A DNA stretch of 12,066 nt from SG8-39 sp041558415 (GTDB lineage Bacteria; Pseudomonadota; Gammaproteobacteria; Burkholderiales; SG8-39). Of the stretch, positions 6,735 to 12,066 are shown piece after piece. Where the stretch lies: contig JBFFEY010000082.1 in assembly GCA_041558415.1 (NCBI GenBank), positions 1 through 12,066 of the forward strand, in the 5' to 3' direction. The notes beneath the pieces were generated by a model. The model saw only the letters and a program-made list of their open reading frames with translations. It did no database searches and was not told the DNA's origin. The stretch's first letter is position 1; every line of letters starts with the position of its first letter. The translations under genes and the position numbers were made by a program.

Positions 6735-6806
6735 GACATTTGGCCTGCGGCTGGAGATGAAGATGCGCGAAGAACGACACCGCTGCCTCGATGAGCGACG
6801 TGTGCG

Positions 6807-7466
6807 ATGGCCGAATTGAAGACGGGTGTCGAGGCGGCGTATGACAAATATGCGCGACGTTACGACTTCGCGCTCAAGCTCTACGGCCTGATCGGCCTGC
6901 GCATCCATGAATACCGTGCCCGGGCGATCGCGCTGCTGGATTTGAAGCCCGGGGACCACGTCGTCGATCTCGGCTGCGGCACCGGGCTGAGTTTCGAGCA
7001 GCTCGCTGAATATGTCGGCCCGGATGGTCGGATCACCGGAGTCGATATCAGCGGGGAAATGCTGTGCTGCGCTTCGGAAAGGGTTCGACGGGCGCAACTG
7101 AAGAACGTCGAGCTGATACGAGCAGACATCGCCGCGTACGGGATCCCGCGGGAGGCCAAGGGCGTGCTTTCGACCGGTGTGTTCGGCTACGTATCGGAGC
7201 GTGACTTGGTGATCGAACGCATCGCGCGCGACCTGGCGATCGGCGGACGCGTGGTGATCGTCGACGGCAAGCGGCCCGACGCCTGGCCATCGTGGCTGTT
7301 TCGCGCCTTCGTGCGCGTCTCGAGGCCCTTCGGCCTCACGCAGGCTTACTTCGATGCCCGGACATGGGAATCGCTGAAGCGATGGTTTCCGCGCACCACG
7401 TTCGAAAGCGTTTACGGCGGGTTGCTCTATATTGCGTGCGGATGGAAACCGACTCGGATCGCGTGA
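6807..7466 (+). CDS. class I SAM-dependent methyltransferase (second of a tandem pair), PmtA/UbiE-like
   Basis: The 219-residue cytoplasmic enzyme shows AYDKYARRYD near the N-terminus, as in phosphatidylethanolamine N-methyltransferases and UbiE relatives. Motif I is VVDLGCGTGLSFE (residues 52-64), with D80 at the end of strand 2 (GVDISGEML). It also has a post-motif stretch around DGKRPDAWPSW and a C-terminal strand GGLLYIACGW. The core LKPGD...D..CGTG and the C-terminal end match the preceding methyltransferase, so the two are ancient paralogues rather than a recent duplication. A membrane lipid or quinone is the likeliest substrate by family resemblance, but this is not shown. ATG 6807 is the only start after an in-frame stop at 6792, yet it lacks a ribosome site; a short upstream frame with a better site overlaps it. 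The cyclase gene begins at its 3' end. Confidence 0.87.
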   Translation: MAELKTGVEAAYDKYARRYDFALKLYGLIGLRIHEYRARAIALLDLKPGDHVVDLGCGTGLSFEQLAEYVGPDGRITGVDISGEMLCCASERVRRAQLKNVELIRADIAAYGIPREAKGVLSTGVFGYVSERDLVIERIARDLAIGGRVVIVDGKRPDAWPSWLFRAFVRVSRPFGLTQAYFDARTWESLKRWFPRTTFESVYGGLLYIACGWKPTRIA

Positions 7467-7468
7467 CA

Positions 7469-9073
7469 ATGGGTCGTCAAACGGGCGCCGACCCGCGCGC
7501 GCCCGGGATGACATGGCGCTACTTCGCGTTGATGCTGAGCTCCGCTTTCGTCGCTGCGGCGCTCGGCGCGATCGCGGCCTACACGGCGGGCAGCATGGCC
7601 CTGCTGCCGACGCTCCTTGGCTGGATGGTGCTTCTCCTGGTGGTCGTGAACCTGGCGGGCGCAGCGTTTTTCTATCGTCCGCTCCAGCTGCATCTGTCCG
7701 GCGGCAACGTCGCGCGCGAGCGCCTCGAAGTTGCCGTGCGCCGCTTGCCGCTGCGCTCGGGTCTGTGGGTGTTTTCCCTCGCAGTCGTTGCGACGTTCTG
7801 CTACGCGGTGGCCGCGCATGGCTCCTGGCATGCGATGGCGGGAGTGCCGCTGGGCACGCTGGCGTCGATACTCGTGCACACCGCGGTGTTTGCAACCTAC
7901 CTCGGCCTCTACGCCTATCTCCTCGCGCTCGGCTTCACGGTGCGCGTGCGCCGGCTGCTCTGGGTGCGCGGCGAAGCGCTGCGGCCGCATCGCGGGCGGT
8001 TCGCCGCGCGGCTGGTGGTGGTCGTCACGGCGGTTGCCCTCGGGCCGCTGCTGGTGGTGCTGGCGGACGAATGGGCCGGCGCGTCGTCGCGCGGCGCGAC
8101 GGGCGGCATGCACGCCGATCCCGCCGCGATGGAGAGAATGCGGCGCGACATGATGGCGGGCATGTCGGTGGAGCAGATGCGCCGGTCGCACGCACGCTAT
8201 ATGGAGCAGTCGCGGCAGATGGACCTGCTGGCGGCGCTGCTGCTCGCGGCGCTGCTCGCGTTTCTCGCCACGCGCGGCCTGTCGCGCTCGGCCGAAGGGC
8301 TGCTGCAGGCGATGGACAGGGTGGACGCGGGCGACCTCGGCGCCAAGGCGCCGGTGGTGAGCGACGACGAGTTCGGCCGCCTGACCGAGCGCTTCAATCG
8401 CATGCTCGACGGGCTCAACGAGCGCGATCGGCTGCGCCGCACCTTCGAGCGCTTCGTGCCCGAGACGATCGCCGGCGCGCTGATCGCCGACGAGGGCGCG
8501 ATCGCGCCGCAGGAGCGCGAAGCGACAGTGCTGTTCACCGACATCGAGCGCTTCACCCAGATCGCCGCCAGCCTTGCGCCGCGCGAGGTCATGGGGATGC
8601 TGAATGCTTACTTCGGCAAGATCGCCGACATCATCCATCGCCACCACGGCGTGATCACGCAGTTCCAGGGCGACGCGGTACTCGCCAGTTTCAACCTGCC
8701 GGTGAGCGATCCACGGCACGCGCGCAGCGCGCTCGAGGCGGCGCTCGAGATCGAGCGCGAAGTGGCGCAGGCGACCTTCGGCGGTGACATCCGGCTGCGC
8801 ACCCGCATCGGCGTCAGCACGGAGCTGGTGGTCGGCGGAACGGTGGGCGGCGGCGAGCGCCTCGGCTACACCGTGCATGGCGACACGGTGAACCTCGCCG
8901 CGCGGCTCGAGGCACTCAACAAGGACCTGGGCACCACGATCCTCGTGTCGGCGCGCACGGCGGAATTGCTGGGCGAATCGATCGCCCTGCGCGACCGTGG
9001 CATGGTGGAGGTGCGCGGATTCGGCATGCCGCTGCAGGTGTTCGAGCCGGGCAACCCCGCGGTGCCGACATAA
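7469..9073 (+). CDS. membrane class III adenylate/guanylate cyclase with HAMP domain and Met-rich sensor loop
   Basis: The 534-residue protein has six likely TM segments (about 18-40, 45-69, 98-117, 128-157, 180-200, 252-268), a HAMP linker (about 268-322) and a C-terminal class III cyclase domain (about 345-525). Cyclase motifs are LFTDIERF (metal ligand D358), QFQGDAVLASFN (metal ligand D402), GVSTELVVGGTVG, and YTVHGDTVNLAARLE with transition-state residues N475 and R479; activity is therefore expected. The position that is Lys in adenylate cyclases is Gln398, so the base used cannot be told. Between TM5 and TM6, predicted periplasmic, residues 214-251 hold nine Met and two His, like a Cu(I)-binding stretch. 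Starts GTG 7463 (GTGA overlap with the preceding stop) and ATG 7442 are also possible; none has a good ribosome site. Residue numbers assume 7469. Confidence 0.92.
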   Translation: MGRQTGADPRAPGMTWRYFALMLSSAFVAAALGAIAAYTAGSMALLPTLLGWMVLLLVVVNLAGAAFFYRPLQLHLSGGNVARERLEVAVRRLPLRSGLWVFSLAVVATFCYAVAAHGSWHAMAGVPLGTLASILVHTAVFATYLGLYAYLLALGFTVRVRRLLWVRGEALRPHRGRFAARLVVVVTAVALGPLLVVLADEWAGASSRGATGGMHADPAAMERMRRDMMAGMSVEQMRRSHARYMEQSRQMDLLAALLLAALLAFLATRGLSRSAEGLLQAMDRVDAGDLGAKAPVVSDDEFGRLTERFNRMLDGLNERDRLRRTFERFVPETIAGALIADEGAIAPQEREATVLFTDIERFTQIAASLAPREVMGMLNAYFGKIADIIHRHHGVITQFQGDAVLASFNLPVSDPRHARSALEAALEIEREVAQATFGGDIRLRTRIGVSTELVVGGTVGGGERLGYTVHGDTVNLAARLEALNKDLGTTILVSARTAELLGESIALRDRGMVEVRGFGMPLQVFEPGNPAVPT

Positions 9074-9084
9074 AAGGGAACTAT

Positions 9085-9134
9085 GCGGCCGGATTGCGGT
9101 CCGCTAATGCGAGAATACGCGCAATGGTTTGCGC
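9085..9134. promoter_or_regulatory. gap with two inverted repeats before the DUF411 gene
   Basis: The 79-base gap 9074-9152 holds GCGGCC/GGTCCGC (9085-9104, a stem with one bulged base), possibly the end of the cyclase transcript. It also holds a perfect 6-bp inverted repeat GCGCAA-TGGT-TTGCGC (9119-9134), ending 6 bases before the GAGGAG ribosome site. No T-run follows the first stem, so it is not a classic terminator. The second repeat sits where an operator or a leader hairpin would. A spaced -35/-10 pair is not evident. Confidence 0.3.
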
Positions 9135-9140
9135 ACACTT

Positions 9141-9146
9141 GAGGAG
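9141..9146 (+). promoter_or_regulatory. ribosome binding site GAGGAG that fixes the DUF411 start
   Basis: GAGGAG lies 6 bases before ATG 9153. An upstream in-frame start at 9129 would put this site inside the coding region and weaken the signal peptide, so 9153 is chosen. Confidence 0.75.
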
Positions 9147-9152
9147 TCATCG

Positions 9153-9602
9153 ATGAAGCCGGTTCGGAAATCCATTCTGCTGTTGATCGCCATGCTGGCC
9201 TGGGCGGCCGCTGCAACCGCCTACGCGCAGCGCATCCCGACGGTCACGGTCTACAAGACCGCGACCTGCGGCTGCTGCAAGGACTGGGTCAAGCATCTCG
9301 AGTCGAACGGCTTCCGTGTCGAGTCGCACGACGTCACCGACCTCGATCGCATCAAGCAGAACCTGGGCGTGCGACCGCAGTACGCGTCCTGCCATACCGC
9401 GATCGCCGATGGCTATGCGATCGAAGGGCATGTGCCGGCGAGCGACATCAAGCGGCTGCTCACCGAGCGACCGAAGGCCCGCGGCCTCGCCGTGCCGGGC
9501 ATGCCGGGCGGCTCGCCCGGCATGGAGAGCGCGCCCAAGCAGCCGTATGCGACGCTGCTGATCGACGACCAGGGTGGCGCGAAAGTGTTCGCGCAGCACT
9601 AG
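9153..9602 (+). CDS. copG: exported DUF411 / CopG-like copper-binding cysteine protein
   Basis: The 149-residue protein has a signal peptide (residues 1 to about 25, ending AYA-Q) and the DUF411 fold. It shows VYKTATCGCCKDW (C39, C41, C42), a middle YASCHTA (C80, H81), then GYAIEGHVPASDIKRLL and GLAVPGMPGGSPGME. The last segment and the CxCC motif are hallmarks of DUF411. CopG of copper-resistance clusters belongs to this family and binds several copper ions through these cysteines in the periplasm. The Met-containing GMPGGSPGM segment may add ligands. It sits just ahead of the multicopper oxidase unit, which supports a copper role. The length is normal and the frame intact. The symbol copG is given by family resemblance; a plain DUF411 name is the cautious choice. 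Confidence 0.88.
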   Translation: MKPVRKSILLLIAMLAWAAAATAYAQRIPTVTVYKTATCGCCKDWVKHLESNGFRVESHDVTDLDRIKQNLGVRPQYASCHTAIADGYAIEGHVPASDIKRLLTERPKARGLAVPGMPGGSPGMESAPKQPYATLLIDDQGGAKVFAQH

Positions 9603-9649
9603 CGCGCGTCCGCGGCAGGCGTGGCTTAGCGAGGCGGGGCAAATCAACG

Positions 9650-10165
9650 GTGGTGTCCGACGAACTGCAGCTCGAGCCGGTGTCGCGCCATCCCGCGCGG
9701 CTCCAGCTCGCCGCGGGCGCGCTCGGCACCGGCGTCGCCTTCGCCTTCGCCTGTCCCGTGCTCGGCGTCGCGAGCCTCGGCGCCCTCGCCGACAGCGAGC
9801 GCTACGCGGGGATCAGCGACGCGCGCGCCCTGCGCTGGGCCGCGCGCGCGATTGCGCTGCTCGCGTTCGGCGCGATCGCGGCCGCCTTGCTCGCACCGGC
9901 CGAGGTTCCGCGCTGGAGCCTGCTCGTCTTCGCGCTGATCGGCATGCTGGTGAACGCGGCCTGCGTGCTGGCGGCGTTTCCGCTTCGGCTGTCGCAGCTC
10001 GCGGACGTCGGACGCGGCACGTCGGCGAGCGGCTACGCGGCGCTGTTCGCCGTCGGCCTGCTGTTCGTCGCGCGGCCGGCCGCGTGGATCTGTCTCGCGG
10101 GTGCGGTGCTGGTCGCGCTGGCGATCGGCTGGTCGCGCCTGACGCCTCGCCAGGCGGTGCCGTGA
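9650..10165 (+). CDS. unrecognised four-TM membrane protein upstream of the multicopper oxidase
   Basis: The 171-residue protein is not one I recognise. It has four hydrophobic stretches (about 19-47, 60-82, 88-110 and 130-160) and a polar N-terminus. It lacks the His/Met/Cys patterns of CopD-, CopB- or DoxX-like proteins; only three Cys are present, scattered within or near TM segments. It probably sits in the inner membrane. GTG 9650 is taken as start, with GTG 9653 equally possible; GGGG about 10 bases upstream is a weak ribosome site. Its stop overlaps the GTG start of the oxidase gene (GTGA), so the two are co-translated. It could anchor or service the oxidase or cytochrome, but no function can be assigned. 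Coding is supported by the conserved overlap arrangement, the strong hydrophobic pattern and GC-rich third positions. Confidence 0.75.
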   Translation: MVSDELQLEPVSRHPARLQLAAGALGTGVAFAFACPVLGVASLGALADSERYAGISDARALRWAARAIALLAFGAIAAALLAPAEVPRWSLLVFALIGMLVNAACVLAAFPLRLSQLADVGRGTSASGYAALFAVGLLFVARPAAWICLAGAVLVALAIGWSRLTPRQAVP

Positions 10166-11544
10166 CGGCGCGCGGCGTCGGCCGGCGCGATTTCCTGCGC
10201 GCGGCGCTCGGCCTCGGCGCGGCGGCGTGCGCGCCGGCCGGCTGGCCGGCCTCGGCGCCGTCGCGCATTCTGCGCGCGCAGGCGTCGCGCAGCGCGCTCG
10301 TCGGCAGCGCCTATCCCGCGACCGACGTCTGGAGCTATGACGGATCGATTCCAGGGCCCACGCTGCGCTACCGGCAGGGCGAACGCCTGCGCGTCGCGTT
10401 CGAGAATGCACTGCCGGACCCGACCACGGTGCACTTTCACGGCATTCGCCTGCCGAACGCGATGGACGGCGTGCCGCACCTCACGCAGCCGCCGATCGAG
10501 CCGGGCGCGCGCTTCGTCTACGAGTTCGACCTGCCCGATGCGGGCACCTACTGGTACCACCCGCACCTCGGCAGCCCGGAACAGGTGGGGCGCGGCCTGT
10601 CGGGCGCGCTGGTCGTCGAAGAGGCCGAGCCGCCGGCGGTCGATCGCGACCTCGTCTGGCTGCTGTCGGACTGGCGCCTCGACCGCGAGGCACGCATCGT
10701 CGCGAACTTCGGCAATTTCATGGACGCGAGCCATGGCGGTCGTATTGGCAACACCGTGACCGTGAACGGAGAGGTGCGCGAGAGCTTTGAGGTTGTTCCC
10801 GGCGAACGGCTGCGGTTGCGCCTCATCAACGCTTCGAACGCGCGCATCTACGCGCTCGAGTTTCGCGGTCACGCACCGATGGTCATCGCCTTCGACGGCC
10901 ACCCGGTCGAGCCGCATCGCCCGGCGGGCGATCGCGTGGTGCTCGGCCCGGCGATGCGCGCCGACCTGATCCTCGACATGACGGGCGAGGCGGGCAAGCG
11001 CTATGCGGTGGTCGACGATTTCTACGCGCGCACGGCGTACCGCCTGCTCGACCTACGCTACGCGCATGGACCGCGCCGCGGGCGCGCTGGCGAAGCGACG
11101 CCCAAGCTCGCGCCGAACCCGCTCGCCGAGCCGATGCTGGAGGGTGCCGAGCGACACCAGATCGTGTTCGGCGGCGGCATGATGGGCCGCATGCCGCGCT
11201 TTGCCTCGGCGCGTGGTGTGGCCTGGACGGTGAATGGCGAGCCGATCACGGCGCACGACGCGGAGCCGATTCTCGAGATCGCGCGCGGGCGCTCCGCGGT
11301 GCTCGAACTGGTCAATGACACGCTCTGGCCGCACCCGATCCACCTGCACGGCCACGTCTTTCGCGTGCTGAGCCGCGACGGCAAGGCGACGCGCCATCGC
11401 GAATGGCGCGACACGGTGCTGCTCGCGCCGCGCGAGCGCGCCGAGATCGCGTTCGTCGCCGACAACCCCGGCGGCTGGATGTTCCACTGCCATGTCCTCG
11501 AGCACCAGGCCACGGGGATGATGGCGGTGATCCGCGTCGCGTGA
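10162..11544 (+). CDS. Tat-exported multicopper oxidase (CueO/laccase-like cuproxidase)
   Basis: The 460-residue enzyme should oxidise Cu(I) or phenolic/metal substrates with reduction of O2 in the periplasm. GTG 10162 overlaps the preceding stop (GTGA) and gives a proper Tat signal (GRRDFLRAAL from residue 7); longer in-frame extensions upstream run through the membrane-protein gene and are rejected. Three cupredoxin domains carry a complete copper set: HFHG (H91, H93), WYHPHLG (H133, H135), HPIHLHGH (H391, H394, H396), and HCHVLEHQATGM (H442, C443, H444, H448, M453). The Met at 453 is the axial type 1 ligand. It is shorter than E. coli CueO and lacks its long Met-rich insert, having only GGGMMGRM near residue 340. 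The stop overlaps the cytochrome gene that follows, making that cytochrome a plausible electron partner (inference). Confidence 0.94.
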   Translation: MTARGVGRRDFLRAALGLGAAACAPAGWPASAPSRILRAQASRSALVGSAYPATDVWSYDGSIPGPTLRYRQGERLRVAFENALPDPTTVHFHGIRLPNAMDGVPHLTQPPIEPGARFVYEFDLPDAGTYWYHPHLGSPEQVGRGLSGALVVEEAEPPAVDRDLVWLLSDWRLDREARIVANFGNFMDASHGGRIGNTVTVNGEVRESFEVVPGERLRLRLINASNARIYALEFRGHAPMVIAFDGHPVEPHRPAGDRVVLGPAMRADLILDMTGEAGKRYAVVDDFYARTAYRLLDLRYAHGPRRGRAGEATPKLAPNPLAEPMLEGAERHQIVFGGGMMGRMPRFASARGVAWTVNGEPITAHDAEPILEIARGRSAVLELVNDTLWPHPIHLHGHVFRVLSRDGKATRHREWRDTVLLAPRERAEIAFVADNPGGWMFHCHVLEHQATGMMAVIRVA

Positions 11545-11972
11545 TTCGGCGCTCGCTCGCAGGGCTCGCCTGTGTGCTGCTCGCGGCCTGTGGCGAAGCG
11601 GGCATCGACGCATCGGACGCGAAACAGGTCGCGCAGGGCGAGACGGTTTATCGCGCGCACTGCGCAGCCTGCCACGGCGTCAACTTGGAGGGGCAGCCGA
11701 ACTGGCGTCGGCGCCTGCCGAACGGCCGCCTGCCGGCGCCGCCGCACGATGCGAACGGGCACACCTGGCACCACCGGGACGAGCTGCTGTTCGGCATCAC
11801 CAAGCACGGCCTTGTGCCGCCGTACGCACCGGCGGGCTACGCCAGCGACATGCCCGCCTTCGGCGGCGTGCTTTCCGACGACGAGATCCGCGCGGTGCTC
11901 GCCTACATCCAGTCGCGCTGGCCGCAGCAGGTGATCGAGGCGCGCGCCGAGATGCTGCGCCAATCGCGCTGA
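11541..11972 (+). CDS. lipoprotein monoheme cytochrome c coupled to the multicopper oxidase
   Basis: The 143-residue protein starts at GTG 11541, overlapping the oxidase stop (GTGA). A short basic start and hydrophobic core lead to a lipobox LAAC with lipidated C17, so it should be membrane-anchored and face the periplasm. The heme motif CAACH is at residues 41-45. An unusual basic, Pro-rich loop (NWRRRLPNGRLPAPPHD) follows, then GHTWHHRDELL, DMPAFGGVLS (Met a likely axial ligand) and a final helix DEIRAVLAYIQSRW. It is related to the partial cytochrome at the left edge, which shares WHH, MPA, GVLS and the AY..S.W helix. The tight coupling suggests it exchanges electrons with the oxidase; direction is not known. 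Confidence 0.92.
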   Translation: MIRRSLAGLACVLLAACGEAGIDASDAKQVAQGETVYRAHCAACHGVNLEGQPNWRRRLPNGRLPAPPHDANGHTWHHRDELLFGITKHGLVPPYAPAGYASDMPAFGGVLSDDEIRAVLAYIQSRWPQQVIEARAEMLRQSR

Positions 11973-11995
11973 CGCGCTTCGCGTCGCCCCGTCAG
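11969..11995. terminator. possible bidirectional terminator between convergent genes
   Basis: The 19 bases between the two convergent stops contain most of a perfect 6-bp hairpin, GACGCG-CTT-CGCGTC (11971-11985). An alternative outer pairing, CTGACG (11969-11974) with CGTCAG (11990-11995), overlaps both stop codons. There is no T-run on either strand, so intrinsic termination is weakly supported; an attenuating or Rho-assisted end is as likely. Confidence 0.3.
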
Positions 11996-12066
11996 ACCAC
12001 GTGATCGGCCTCGAGCCCGCAAGGGTGCTCGGGGTCGCCATGCTCGATCTGCAGCGTCGCGTGCCC
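11992..12066 (-). CDS. probable CDF-family cation efflux protein, C-terminal end (cut by right edge)
   Basis: On the minus strand, the frame open from the window edge ends at the TGA whose complement is TCA 11992-11994, leaving 24 residues: GHATLQIEHG, then DPEHPCGLEADHVV. The H-ATLQIE strand resembles the last beta strand of the CDF (CzcD/ZitB/DmeF) cytoplasmic domain, and the following His, Cys and acidic residues would suit metal binding. CDF proteins export Zn, Co, Ni or Fe from the cytoplasm by proton exchange. The fragment is too short for certainty; context (metal-resistance neighbours) adds support. It is convergent to the rest of the array, so it belongs to another transcript. Confidence 0.5.
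   Translation of the reverse strand, partial: GHATLQIEHGDPEHPCGLEADHVV

Noticed and set aside
6570..7895. 441-codon open frame on the minus strand across the second methyltransferase
   Set aside because: No domain or ribosome site; opposes a clear methyltransferase.
7427..8878. 483-codon open frame on the minus strand across the cyclase gene
   Set aside because: Arg/His/Gln-rich translation with no recognisable domain, opposite a gene with clear cyclase motifs.
9574..10161. Long in-frame extension ahead of the multicopper oxidase
   Set aside because: Its translation is Arg/Ala low-complexity and would bury the Tat signal that begins just after GTG 10162.

Overview
This window is about 12 kb of high-GC DNA. 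The G/C-rich third codon positions, GTG starts and a proteobacterial-type Rieske protein suggest a Betaproteobacterium (Burkholderiales- or Rhodocyclales-like). That placement is an inference from composition and protein style, not from a marker gene. Coding density is very high. Twelve genes run in the same direction (one cut by the left edge), and one convergent gene is cut by the right edge. No gap between genes exceeds about 125 bases. I see no RNA genes, CRISPR array, insertion sequence or attachment site.

Layout. (1) Positions 1-1055: the tail of a c-type cytochrome, then an HD-GYP protein with an N-terminal four-cysteine knuckle. (2) Positions 1056-3230: a gap with a perfect palindrome, then a redox trio made of a Rieske [2Fe-2S] protein, a small monoheme cytochrome c and an exported YncE/YVTN-type beta-propeller. 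A possible 25-codon peptide follows. (3) Positions 3231-5956: a P1B-1 copper-exporting ATPase with YHS and CPMHP/CPICGM metal-binding modules, joined by a TAATG overlap to a second small cytochrome c. (4) Positions 6078-9073: two distantly related SAM-dependent methyltransferases in tandem, then a six-TM HAMP/class III nucleotide cyclase whose predicted periplasmic loop is very rich in methionine. (5) Positions 9153-11972: a DUF411/CopG-like exported Cys protein, an unrecognised four-TM protein, a Tat-exported multicopper oxidase and a lipoprotein cytochrome c. The last three form a tightly coupled set. (6) Positions 11992-12066: the minus-strand C-terminus of what is probably a CDF cation-efflux protein.

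Interpretation. The firm theme is envelope copper handling: Cu(I) export by the ATPase, periplasmic copper binding by the DUF411 protein, Cu(I) oxidation by the multicopper oxidase, and possibly divalent-metal efflux by the CDF protein. Interleaved with this are four c-type cytochromes and an orphan Rieske protein. They could carry electrons from the oxidase or from an unseen quinol-oxidising partner. Two signalling proteins (cyclic-di-GMP phosphodiesterase type and cAMP/cGMP cyclase type) sit in the same array, and the cyclase carries what looks like a copper-ligand-like sensor loop. The most interesting hypothesis is that copper in the periplasm is read directly into a cyclic-nucleotide signal by this cyclase. 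The tandem methyltransferases and the four-TM protein have no obvious role in known copper operons.
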